Source: Scylla paramamosain (lineage: Eukaryota > Arthropoda > Malacostraca > Decapoda > Portunidae). From it: a stretch of 64,000 nt of DNA. Below, piece by piece: positions 1 through 12,039 of this stretch; positions within the stretch are counted from its first letter, which is position 1; each line of letters starts with the position of its first letter. The translations under genes were made by a program, and so were the position numbers. The stretch lies in the NCBI RefSeq assembly GCF_035594125.1, contig NC_087151.1:22110069-22174068 (forward strand), in the 5' to 3' direction. The notes beneath the pieces were generated by a model, which was given only the letters and a program-made list of their open reading frames with translations, was not told the DNA's origin and did no database searches.

Positions 1-2258
1 AATTTAAAAAAAAAGATCATTAGCCAGGCGTTCTGTGGCTTCCCTGCGTGAAACGTTTACGTCCTGAAGTGTTGGACGTCTATGAAAAGACGTGGAAAAG
101 TGCAGGGTGGTATCATCAGCGTAGGAGAGGATAGGACAAGAAGTTTGGTTGAGAAGGTCATTGATGAGTAATAAGGAGAGAGTGGGTGATAGGACAGAAC
201 CCTGAGGAACACCACTGTTAATAGATTTAGGAGAAGAACAGTCACCGTCTACCACAGCAGCAATAGAACGGTCAGAAAGAAAACTTGAGATGAAGTTACA
301 GAGAGAAGGATAGAAGCCGTAGAAGGATAGTTTGGAAATATAAGTTTTGTGCCAAATTCTATCAAGAAGCTCTTCATATATCCAAGGCAACAGCAAGAGT
401 TTCACCAAAATCTCTAAAAGAGGATGACCAAGACTCAGTAAAGAAAGCCAGATCACCAGTAGAGCGGCCTTGACTGAACCCATACTGGCGATCAGATAGA
501 AGGTTGTTTAAGAATCTTCCTGTTCAGATAGAATGTTGTGAAGTGATAGATTTTTAAGAATCTTCCTGTTGAGGATAGATTCAAAAACTTTAGATAGGCA
601 GAAAATTAAAACAATAGGACGGCACTTTGATGGATTAGAACGGTCACCCTTTTTAAGAACAGGCTGAATGTAGGCAAATTTCCAGCAAGAAGGAAAGGTA
701 GATGTTGAAAGACAGAGCTGATAGAGTTTGATTAGGCAAGGTGCAAGCACGGAGGCACAGTTTCGGAGAACAATAGGAGGGACCCCATCAGGTCCATAGG
801 CCTTCTAAGGGTTTACGCCAGCATGGAAAACATCTTTGCAAAGAATTTCAATGTGAAGCATGAAGTAGTCAGAGGATGGAGGAGAGGGAGGAACTAGCCA
901 TGAATCGTCCAAGGTTTAGTTTTTAGCAAAGGATTGAGCGAGGAGTTCAGCTTTAGAGATAGATGTGATAGCAGTGGTGCCATCCGGTTGAAATAAAGGA
1001 GGGAAAGAAGAAGAAGCAAAGTTATTGGAGATATGTCAAAATCTTTCAAAATCTAACTCCCCTCGAGACTTCTGCCATCTAGGCAGAAGTCTCGAGGGGA
1101 GTTAGATTTTGAAAGATTTTGACACTTTCTGTTAATGAAGGAGTATTTTTGGGTAGTTGGAGAACAGACTTGGCATGGTTCCGGGCAGAAATATAAAGTG
1201 CATGAGATTCTGGTGATGGAAGGCTTAAGTACCTTTTGTGGGCTACCTATCTATCATGTATAGCACGAGAACAGGCTGTGTTAAACCAAGGTTTGGAAAG
1301 TTTAGGTCGAGAAAAAGAGTGAAGAAAGTATGCCTCCATGACAGACACTATCACCTCTGTTATGCGCTCGGCACACAAAGATGGGTCTCTGACACGGAAG
1401 CAGTAGTCATTCCAAGGAAAATCAGCAAAATACTTCCTCAAGTTCCCCAACTAGCAGAGGCAAAACGCCAGAGGCACCTGCGCTTAGGGGGATCCTGAGG
1501 AGAGATTGGAGCGATAGGACAATATACATATATGAGATTGTGATCGGAGGAGCCCAACGGAGAAGAGAGGGTGACAGGATATGGAGAAGGATTAGAGGTG
1601 AGGAAAAGGTCAAGAATGTTAGGCGTATCTCCAAAACGGTCAGGAATACTAGTAGGGTGTTGCACCAATTGCTCTAGGTCGTGGAGGATAGCAAATTGAA
1701 GGCTAGTTCACCAGGATGGTCAGTGAAGGGAGAGGAAAGCCAAAGCTGGTGGTGAACATTGATGTCTCCAAGAATGGAGATCTCTGCAAAAGGGAAGAGA
1801 GTCAGAATATGCTTCACTTTGGAAGTTAAGTAGTCAAAGAATTTCTTGTAGTCAGAGGAGTTAGGTGATATTTATACAGCACAGCTGAATTTAGTTTGAG
1901 AATGACTCTGAAGTCGTAGCTAGATGGTGGAAAACTCAGAAGATTCAAGAGCGTGGGCACGAGAGCAGGTCATGTTGTTTCGCACATAAACGCAACATCC
2001 AGCTTTGAATTGAAAATGAGGATAGAGAAAGTAGGAGGGAACAGAAAAAGGGCCTACAGTCACTTGCCTCAGATACCTGATTTTCAGTGAGGAAAAGAAG
2101 ATGAGTTTTAGAAGAGGAGAGGTAGTGTTCTACTGATTGAAAATTAGATCTTAGACCGCGAATGTTGCAGAAGTTAATGAAGAAAAAGTTGAAGGGGGTG
2201 TCAAGACACTTAGGGTCATTATCAGAAGAGCAGTCCGCCCTGGGGACATTTGGGGCTC
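1..2258 (-). mobile_element. LINE copy 1, jockey/CR1-like, 3' part cut by window edge
   Basis: Decayed non-LTR retrotransposon on the minus strand, cut at its 3' side by the window start. The reverse-transcriptase catalytic box YADD is encoded at 112-123, with the SGVPQGSVLSPT block just upstream in coding sense. Further right lie RT finger sequence (about 508-800) and apurinic-endonuclease remnants (about 1440-2230; the block with SDHNLI is near 1530). The 5' side ends near 2258, where satellite resumes. One extra base near 370 shifts the frame around RT motif A, and many stops follow. A 43-nt fold-back at 1034-1124 interrupts it. It has no mirror partner inside the window. Family is inferred from the endonuclease-RT order and RT motifs; the exact clade is uncertain. 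Confidence 0.85.
1034..1124. repeat. Perfect 43-nt inverted repeat, 5-nt spacer, inside LINE copy 1
   Basis: Bases 1034-1076 are the exact reverse complement of 1082-1124, separated by ATCTA. The right arm is the ordinary LINE sequence also seen in the other copies. The left arm replaces the expected LINE sequence after GGAGATAT. This is the signature of an intrastrand template switch during copying. Confidence 0.95.
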
Positions 2259-2453
2259 CAAAAAACGTATATTTTCAGTGTTCTCAGCTTGTTACATACA
2301 AAAATGCTAAATTGCATGAAAAATAATCTATTTCGGAAATTAAATGATATTAAAAGAAATGTTTATTATTAATGTTTTTGAGCTTCTTAAGTACCAAAAG
2401 GCTAAAACGCGTAAATAGCACTTTATATTGAGAAACAGAAAATTACCAAAAAC
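2259..2453 (+). repeat. Satellite, about 96-bp monomers, plus orientation
   Basis: About two monomers of the window-wide satellite between LINE copy 1 and the RTE-like fragment. Landmarks are GTACCAAAAGGCTAAAACGC near 2390 and the ATTACCAAAAACGT block near 2442. No gene is visible. Confidence 0.8.
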
Positions 2454-2480
2454 GTCATGGCCTCTTGAAGAGGCCATGAC
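2454..2480. repeat. 13-bp palindrome with 1-nt spacer at a junction
   Basis: GTCATGGCCTCTT (2454-2466) is exactly mirrored by AAGAGGCCATGAC (2468-2480). The right arm is coding sequence of the RTE-like LINE; the left arm is a reversed copy added where the element meets the satellite. It marks the 5' truncation point. Confidence 0.9.
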
Positions 2481-3240
2481 AAGATGGAATGATGTCTTAA
2501 ATAGGGAAGGAATGAGAATGAACAAACAAAAAACAGAAATAATGAAAGTTAGCAGAATAAAGGAGGAATGTAATATTTACATAGAAAACGTTAAACTGAA
2601 GCAGACCGACAAATTTTGTTATCTGGGAGTACTTTTCGACGAGGAAAACAGACAGAATATATAAATTTTAAATAGAATACAGAAGTACAATGCAAATGTC
2701 AGTGCATTGTATCCCATACTTAAAGATAAGAATATTCCAACAAAAGCTAAAACCATAATATTTACAACAATACTAAGACCAGTACTTCTATATGGGTCAG
2801 AAACTTGGACACTGACAACAAGAACATCTTCACAAATACAAGCAGCAGAAATGAGAGTTCTGAGAATGATCCGAGGTGTGACCAGACTTGATAGAATTAG
2901 AAATGAAGAAACCAAAGAGAGATTAGGGATAACATCTATACTGAAGATAATTGAAAAGAACAAATTGAGATGGTATGGACATGTCCGAAGAATGGAAGAT
3001 ACAAGATACGCAAGGAAGTTTCTGGAATGGGCTCCTCTAGGCAGGAGGCCGGTGGGACGACCTAGGAAGCCATGGATGCAGGGAGTTGAAGAAGCTACTG
3101 AACGAAGAGGAAGAAATCTACAAGAAATAACCAGAGATGAGGATTTCATGGATAGAGACCTTTGGAGAAGATTCGTAGAGGCCGGACACTGACAGGCATT
3201 GCCTACCTTGCGTCTGGTGAGAAAGGTGAGTGAGTTTGTT
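2468..3240 (+). pseudogene. RTE-like LINE, C-terminal reverse-transcriptase tail
   Basis: Plus-strand reading frame with the C-terminal region of an RTE-type endonuclease-reverse transcriptase. Recognisable blocks are RWNDVLNREGM, the YLGVLF block, LLYGSETWTL and LRWYGHVRRM, followed by the GRRPVGRPRKPWM block and a TGA at 3190-3192. The frame from about 2474 to 3192 is continuous apart from a single TAA at 2662-2664, so this copy is fairly young compared with the jockey-like LINEs. The catalytic palm and the endonuclease are missing, so it is a 5'-truncated, non-functional copy. The RTE assignment rests on the GHVRRM and RRPVGRPRK blocks; a related clade is possible. Confidence 0.8.
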
Positions 3241-3341
3241 TTGAGTGCATTTTACATTGTTAGATACCAAAACGCAAAAGTATATACAAAGCACGTTATG
3301 GGGGAAACGAAAAAAAAATATTTCGAGAAACGTGTATCATG

Positions 3342-3686
<345 letters not shown>

Positions 3687-3788
3687 ATTTTTTATTTTTT
3701 TTCTTTTCTAGGTATCAAAACTCTAAAACGCATGAATAACACACCATCTGAAGAAATAGAACTTTAGTAAAAGACGTTTATTTTTTAT

Positions 3789-5210
<1,422 letters not shown>

Positions 5211-5234
5211 AAACCACTCCATATGGAGTGGTTT
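5211..5234. repeat. 24-bp perfect palindrome at a satellite orientation switch
   Basis: AAACCACTCCAT followed directly by ATGGAGTGGTTT, with no spacer. Satellite monomers read on the plus strand to its left and on the minus strand to its right, so this is the exact junction of a head-to-head inversion. Confidence 0.95.
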
Positions 5235-6585
5235 GGGTACTTAATAAACTTGAAAACACCCTAAACACAAGTTTTTTGTTAATATTATTCTGTTCCTCCA
5301 GAAGTGGTGTTTTACATGTATTTTAGAGTTTTGGTACGTAAGAGGCTCAAAAACACTTAAAATATATGATTTGTTAGTAATGTTTAGTTTTCCCAAATGA
5401 GATGTTTTCCATGTTTTTAGGTTTTTGGTGCCTTGTATGCTCAAAACAAGAAAATGATAGGTTTCTGATAATGTTGTTTCATTACCCGATATAGGATGCT
5501 TTCCATGCATTTTGTAGGTTTGGTATCTAACAAGACGAAAAAAAAACTCTTAAAATACCCTCTTTTGATGAAGTTGTTCTGTTTTATCCATTTTATTTAT
5601 TTATTTATTTTATTTATTAATTTTTTTATTTATTTATTTATTTTTTTTTTTTTGCGTGCGTTTTAGTGATTTTTTTTTGCATGCGTTGTAGTGTTTTGGT
5701 ACGTAACTAGTTTGAAAACACTAAAAAGACACTTTTTTGGTGATGTTTTCTTTTCTAATTTCGTGTGCTTCGTGTGCACTTTGACGTTTTGGTACCTATT
5801 ATTCATAATACAGGTTATTGGTATTGTAGTTCAGTTTCTTCATATAGATATGTTTTTATGCATTTTGTCGTTTTGGTGCCTAACACGGTAAATAAGACTC
5901 ATAATGCACATTTTTGTTAATTACATTCTGTTACTAAACATAAAGTAATATTAACATGTTTTAGCGTTTCAGCACCAGTGAACCTTAAAAACACTTGTCA
6001 AATACCTTTCTAATACTATCATTGTATCCACATATTAGCATATTTCCATGTGTTTTGGCGTTTTGATAAACTCAAACAGACTCAAAACATCCGTTTTTTG
6101 TAATGTTCTTTTTCACCAGGAAGTGTATTTTTGCTTCCATTTTAGAGTTTTGGTATGTTACAAGCTTAATAACCGTCAAAATACACGATTTTGGTAATAT
6201 TCTTTAATTTTTATATAACGGGTGTTTTCCATGCTTTTTAGTGTTTTCGTGGCTGATATGCTTAAAAACACTCAAATGACACGTTTCTGGTCCTGTCATC
6301 TCATTATTGTATATAGAGTGTTTTGCTTGCATTTTGGGGTTTTGTTACCTAACAAGCTCAAAAATCACTAAAAATACATTTAAAATGAAGTTGTTCGATT
6401 TCTCCATAAATGAGACTTATGTTTTGAATGCATTTTAACGTTTCGGCACGTAAACAGTTGAAAACCATCAAAACCCACGTTTTTCGGTAATGTTATTTAA
6501 TTTTCAAATATAGTGTGCTTTGCATGCATTCTGACGTTTTAGTACCTAGCAAACTCAAAAACATTTATAATACATATTTTTACTA
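5235..6585 (-). repeat. Satellite array, minus orientation; inverted copy of 15.2-16.46 kb
   Basis: Satellite on the opposite strand. It is nearly the reverse complement of about 15170-16460, including the shared (TTTA)n-rich stretch at about 5585-5655 versus 16044-16097. It also matches 53.74-54.53 kb in the same orientation. It ends at 6582, where the Polinton remnant begins. Confidence 0.9.
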
Positions 6586-6599
6586 GGCGGAAGACATAT

Positions 6600-9197
6600 G
6601 ACGCTCATTAAAGATGTGGAGAAGCTGCACCAGAAATTGTCGAGTAGCTCTCCCACCCCAGAGGGTCATCAGTTTTGCAAAATATGTTTCAGAACAGTTC
6701 CCAAGTCTGTCAGTTTGAGCGATTTTTCCAGGTGATGCTGAAAAAGTAAAATTCAAGAATTTTGCCTACACCCATCAGCCTGCCTACTTAGCATTTTTGT
6801 ATTTTGAAACTATGATAAAACCTAAGGAGAATAGGAGTGTGATAGTTGAACATGAGCCGATTGGATACTCGTATCTCATCATCAATAGGCATGGAGATGC
6901 CGTGGAAAAGAGAAGTTATTTCGGCGAAGATCCCGTGAATAATTTCATTGATAGTCTATCCGAAGCTTGCCGAATCATCAAGGAAAGTGTAGTTAGCTAT
7001 CCAATTAGCATGTTTGCAGAGGATGAAGTCCACTTCTAACGTCAGCGCCACTGCGAACTCTGCCGTCAACCCTTTAAAGTGAAAACCCCACCTCATAAAC
7101 ATCACGACCACTCATTACCACAAAATACTCGTAATGACAAGGGGGCATTGTGCGCACGATGCAACCTCCATTGTCGTGACATGAGGAAATATCTCATTTC
7201 TCTGGCGCATAATATGAGCTTTGACGTCTCCTTAATTATAAAAGACCTTCAGTTGCCAGAGTCACACGTGGACATCCTTGCCAAGTCAGAATCGCATTTA
7301 TTGAAAGTAAGGATTAAGGAATTGCGGTTTCAGGACATGCTTTCCATTATGAATGCCGGCCTCAGTCATCTCGCTCAGAGTCACATGCAGGCGGGCTATG
7401 ACACGCGTTACGCCCAGGAGATGCTGAATTACCTCCCCGAGGATGTAAGACGTGTAATTTGGACTCAAAAACAGTTTCTTTGTTATGAGTACATCACCGA
7501 CTTTGCCCGCTTAGAAGATCAGCAATTGCCACCCCGCGAAGCATTTTATGACACGCTCAAGGAGAAGGCTCTGTCACCTGGAGAATATGAACACGCTGAA
7601 AGCGTGTGGAGTATGGCATCCTGTCACACTGTAGGTGATTACATAAAACTGTATTGTGAGATTGATGTGGGGTTATTAGCCGACACATATCTCAAATATA
7701 GATCATACCTGCATGAATTTTATGGACTGGACGTGGCACATTATGTGTCACTGTCTTCTTATGCTTATGACGCTTTTTTTAAAGTCGACAGGCGTTCAAT
7801 TTCATCCGCCTTACGATCCTAACATGTATCACCTGATCAAAAGAAATGTACGAGGAGGCTTTGTAAGTTGTGTCAGACCACATCTGCAGTCAAACCACGA
7901 AACCAACGGTGGGGTCCACCGTTGTATGTATTCTATCTGGACTATATTTCATTATATGCAACCGTTATGTGTTCCCCCCTGCCTATGGGCAACATCAAAA
8001 AACTTTCTCAGTAAGAGATGCATGATTTTTTTTGAAGATGGCATCCAGAATCACGCGACAGATGGTGACATCGGTTACTGGCTGCATTTGGACGCCTGCG
8101 ATGTTTCCCCCGACGTGGCCCGGGTCATGGACGAGCTCTCTCTGTGCCTCGCACACATGACTATTACAGAAGATGACATCTTGCCATACAGTAAAAGACT
8201 GTTAGAAGCTGAGGGTCGTAAGCTGGAGAGGAAAAATCGTAAACTCGTGGCAAATCATAAGGGGCTGAAAGATCATCTCATCAGTCTGGAATTGCTGCAA
8301 CTTTTACTCTCACTTGGACTGCAAAATATAATGCGTCCATGCTATATATAGCTTTAGACAGGCTCCATACCTGAAACCTTTCATAGAAAGAAACGTTACT
8401 CAGCATAAAAATGAGACGTGCACCATTAAAAATCGCATTTGCAAACTGATGTCAAACGCAGTTTATGGCAGATCCATGTTATCTGAAGTGAAGTATGGCC
8501 TCTAACAGAAATTAGTGACAAAAAGAAAGTCTCTCCTGAAGTATGCAAGAAATCCATCCTTTAAAAGGGTACACCAATTAGGCGAGGACCGAGTCATATG
8601 CGTCAACAGTAAGAATACGATTAAAATCAGTCAGCCAAATTACTTGGGATACTATATTTTACAAGTGGCAAAGAAGTACATGTACAACTTTTGGTATCGT
8701 GTCATCAAAGCTAATTATGGGGAGAGAGCTAAATTAGCTTGTGAAGATACTGACAGTTTCATATTCAGTCTACACATACCTACAAACTTAAATGATGAAC
8801 CGATACATGGACCCATGGCAAATTTTCTCGACACCAGTAACTTTGCTTCAGATCACATGTGTTTTAATGGGGAGCGGAAGGGTCAACTAGGCTTGCTGAA
8901 ATCTAAAACCGGATCCACGCTCATCAAAGAGGCAATCATATTAAAACCAAAGATGTATTCGCTGCTGTTGGAAGATGACAAGCAAGTATCTCGAGGTAAA
9001 GGCATTCCAACTCACCATCAGCAAAATATATTGCATCAGCAGTATAGGGAAACACTTAATAATATCACATGTGGGATGGTGGATTGCTATAATATCAGGA
9101 ATGTGAAAGGGTAAATTTGTACCACTTACATGCGAAAGCGTACATTGTCACATTTTGACGACAAACACTTTCACGTAATACCAGCCCGACAATGATC
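6600..9197 (+). pseudogene. Polinton DNA polymerase B (protein-primed), broken
   Basis: Remnant of the replicative polymerase. The N-terminus has a Cys-x2-Cys pair (near 6680). The exonuclease region follows at about 6797-7500, with the usual acidic residue of the first exonuclease motif apparently lost (YFET near 6802). The next conserved stretch (about 7520-7770: LPPREAFY, SMASCHTVGDYIKLY, EIDVGLLAD, YGLDVAHY) is well preserved. Palm motif A (SLYATVM) lies near 7945, motif B (SNAVYG) near 8455, motif C (DTDS) near 8748, and the conserved end FDDKHF near 9157. Breaks: an in-frame TAA at 7037-7039, a frame change near 7790, further changes across 7900-8500, and one near 9110. Not functional. 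Confidence 0.87.
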
Positions 9198-9199
9198 AG

Positions 9200-9780
9200 C
9201 GGGAAAGAGATGTGGAGAATGATATGGATGAGGAGGTGGCAGAGGATGTGGAGTAGGAGGAGGAGGAGGAGGAGGAGGAGGAGGAGGAGGAGGAGGAGGA
9301 GGAGGAGGAAGAGGAGGAGGAGGGGGAGGGGGAGGATGGGATAATGAGTGGACTGTGGCGTGATCGGGAGAGACTTTCCACGACATTATTCACATCATAA
9401 TTAAGGAGTGGAGAGAGACCGCGTTGGCTGGCAGCCAACAAATGTAAGAACATTTGTATTGACCACGTGGTTAAGAAGGGGGATAAGGGGGATTGTTCAT
9501 GTAATGTAAGAACATTTGTACTGTCCACGTGGGATAAGGAGAAGGAAGAGGAAGAGGAGGAGGAGGAGGAGAAGGAGGTAATGTAAGAACATTTGTACTT
9601 AGGTTAAGGAGAGGGAAGAGGAGGTTGAGGAAGAAGCGTGAGTCGGGAGAGATCCACGCCATAATTAGAGGGCAGGGATGAGGATGCAGCTGGGGAGGCT
9701 AGTTATGCTGTTACGTACATGACCATGTAAATAAAGGTTAAGCAATAAATACTGTAAACATATCGAAACGTCTTTTAGTG
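9200..9780. other. Non-coding spacer: GGA microsatellite and hairpin repeats
   Basis: Between the polymerase and the ATPase. A GGA/GAGGAGG purine tract runs at about 9253-9333, and shorter ones at 9540-9580 and 9610-9640. A unit containing AATGTAAGAACATTTGTA occurs three times (about 9441, 9505, 9580); the first two are followed by a CCACGTGG palindrome. The first copy forms a hairpin (ACAAATGT / ACATTTGT). The Ser- and Pro-rich open frames on the opposite strand are translations of the purine repeat, not genes. Confidence 0.75.
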
Positions 9781-9796
9781 ACTCTCTGAACTTAAC

Positions 9797-10458
9797 ATGG
9801 ACAAGACATTTACCAAAGAGATGCTGATTCTCTTCAGATATCCTACACGTATAATTATCGCAGGTTATACAAATTCCGGCAAAACACACCTCTGCAATAA
9901 AATTATAGAGAAATATCAGCATGGATTTAACAGAATTATTATTTGTGGCGTCTCATTGCATTCGCTGCAGCAGAATTCTCCTTTGCAAGATAAAGTCAAA
10001 GTGCATGAGAAAATTATTGATCCCGTGATGGATGATGGCAATTCACATGCCGATCTGCAAACGCACACGCTTTTGATATTAGATGACAATTTCCTCATGG
10101 CTGGCAATTCTCAAACGATAGCAGAGGCCTTTACCAAAGGGAGACATAAAAATTTGTCAGTTATAATGATAGCGCAGAATGTCTTTTTCCCCGGAAAGTT
10201 TGCTAGAACGATAACTTTAAATGCCTCGCATAACATTCTTATGAAAAACAGAGATATATATATCAAATCGAATGTCTGGGCAGGCAACTTTATGGAAAGG
10301 AGCACGCCAAACACTTTATGGAAATTTATAAAAATGTCGTGCTTAGACGAGATCACGGTTATTTGTGGTGCGATTCATCCCCGAACGTACCCAAAGAAAT
10401 TCAACTGCGCACAAATATTGTGGATGAGCCGCCCTGTGAGAAAGTTTATCTGCTATGA
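9797..10458 (+). pseudogene. Polinton A32-like (FtsK/HerA) packaging ATPase, one frameshift
   Basis: ATPase of the type that packages genomes in Polintons, adintoviruses and related large DNA viruses. It starts at ATG 9797. Walker A is GYTNSGKT (about 9863-9886) and Walker B is LLILDD (about 10070-10090). A conserved stretch with GRHKN and IMIAQN follows at about 10138-10180. The frame is open for about 175 codons. Near 10330 a single-base change moves the family's C-terminal part into another frame, ending at TGA 10456-10458. The natural stop overlaps the integrase start by four bases (ATGA, 10455-10458), a compact virus-like arrangement. Both ATP-binding motifs are intact. Confidence 0.86.
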
Positions 10459-11478
10459 ACGCAGTTTTGGACGAAATTTACCGGGATATGACGAATCCTT
10501 CGGCTTTAGGAGGTGTGCAAGCACTCTACATAGAGGGGAAGAAAAGCGATAAGAATCTAACACTCCGCAATGTGAGGGCATTTTGCAGGGTGTCCGCACT
10601 TATACGCCTCACAAGCCGACACTGAAACGTTTTCCGCAATGAAAAATTCTCGCTCCTAAACCGTCCTTCATTTTAACTTGTGATTTGGCAGATTTTACAA
10701 AGCTGCACAGACACAGTGGCAGCATTCGATACATCATGTTTTGCCTGGACGTTTCGAGCAGGTACTTGAAAGTAGCAACGCTGACAAGTAAATCTGGACG
10801 CAGTAGCCTGCAAGCGCTGAAATAAATTTTAGAGTCGGGAAGTTTTACAGGCGTGTCGCGTCTTTTTTTACCGATCAGGGATCCGAATTTTATAATCAAG
10901 CAGTGAAAAAATATCTAACTTTGAAAGGTATTACCTTGTATTCTAATTACTCGCGCGAAACAAAGGCAAGTTTGGCAGAAAGGGTCATCCGAACCATAAA
11001 GGCGAAAATAAATAAATATCTCACACATAACAATACACTGATGTATATTAACGTCTTTCCCACCCTAATAAACACATACAATCACACCCCACACCGTGGT
11101 TTAGGTGATAACCAAACACCGGCACACACAAATTAGACGTGGGAGACATTGTACACTTACAACGTGCTTCCCGAACGCAATTTAAATTCAATAAGGGTTA
11201 TACTGTCAACAATATTGAGGAGGTTTTTAAGATAAGTCATGTGGATTACTCACATAAAATCCCTATTTTCTTACATAAGGGATTTGGTAGGTGAGGACGT
11301 GACTGGTGCATTCTACAAGGAAGAATTAATCAAGTCCTCTCTTCCGACACATTACCAGGTCGATATATTACGATCAAAGGTCGAGCGAGGTAAAAGAAAG
11401 TATTTCGTCCACTGGCGTGGATATCCAGATAAATTTGACATTTGGATAGATGCGGACAACTTAGTAAGATATGAATGA
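10455..11478 (+). pseudogene. Polinton integrase (rve core, SH3-like region, chromodomain), broken
   Basis: Retroviral-type integrase that would insert the element. The start at 10455 overlaps the ATPase stop. N-terminal residues LGGVQALY lie near 10507. The catalytic core keeps the first Asp (TCDLADF, near 10680), the second Asp (FFTDQGS, near 10870) and the Glu (LAERVIRT, near 10980), the DDE triad. The HTPHRGLG block is near 11090. A C-terminal SH3-like region (GAFYKEEL, near 11310) leads to a chromodomain (YFVHWRGYPDKFDIW, 11399-11443), which in Polintons probably targets chromatin. Breaks: a frame change near 10583, a stop near 10825, and frame changes between 11136 and 11290. The frame ends at 11478. 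Confidence 0.87.
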
Positions 11479-11519
11479 GGAAAAACCATTGATATAGAAG
11501 TACAAGGATTTTGTTTTCC

Positions 11520-11960
11520 TCCTCTCTCACGTCTCACCTAAATTGCGGAAGCAGGTATTGGAGAGTTTGAATAAGCACGAAGTCAATTGCATCTTGGAAA
11601 TATTCGCCAACTTTTTAAAGAAACACCTGACGGACGATGATTCCATCATTAACCGCCTGAAAAAATTCAAGAGTGATATTCGCACTGTAGCCTTGAAGAA
11701 GACGCTCGTGTACAAGAAAAAAAGCCATTCTTATCTCCAAACGAGGTGGCAGCATATTGGCTGCGTTACTCCCGATAGCCGTGTCGGCAATAACAAGTTT
11801 ACTACAGAAATGAAGGAATATTATTTAGTTCCCATCTCAGTTGCCGAGAGGTGTAAATTTAAACTGGCCGACGTTGCAACTCCGCACCGATTCACGACAA
11901 AACAAGTCAAGAAAAAAAATAAACTTCACTTCTGCCGCCGGCCACCGCTACCACTGTCGC
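11520..11960 (+). pseudogene. Small basic Polinton protein remnant, with a second fragment
   Basis: A reading frame begins with SPKLRKQVLESL near 11532 and encodes a Leu/Lys-rich peptide that contains CILEIFANFL and ends in a basic tail. It resembles the short basic protein next to the integrase in many Polintons and adintoviruses; its function is not established and I assign none. From about 11808 a second fragment (EMKEYYLVPISV) looks like the start of the next conserved Polinton protein. Coding signal then decays into Pro/Ala/Thr-rich sequence that ends at the LINE junction. The match is by general pattern only. Confidence 0.5.
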
Positions 11961-12039
11961 CTCCACTGTGGCACTGCCGTCACGCGCGCCTGTCAATCCG
12001 CCCTTGGATGATTTAATTCGAGTTGCTGTTCCACCTTCC

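Larger units (their letters stand above)
6588..12039 (+). mobile_element. Polinton/Maverick (adintovirus-like) remnant
   Basis: A 5.4-kb block unlike its surroundings in base composition and coding content. In order on the plus strand it holds protein-primed DNA polymerase B, a packaging-type ATPase, an rve integrase with chromodomain, and a small basic protein. This gene set defines Polintons, the integrated virus-like self-synthesising transposons. Full elements are about 15-20 kb with terminal inverted repeats and capsid and protease genes. I recognise no capsid, protease or terminal repeat here, so this is an internal fragment. Every gene is broken by stops or frameshifts. The left edge abuts minus satellite at about 6585; the right edge joins LINE copy 2 at about 12040. 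Confidence 0.88.

Noticed and set aside
9171..9662. Ser- and Pro-rich open frames on the minus strand
   Set aside because: They are translations of the GGA/GAGGAGG microsatellite within the Polinton spacer.
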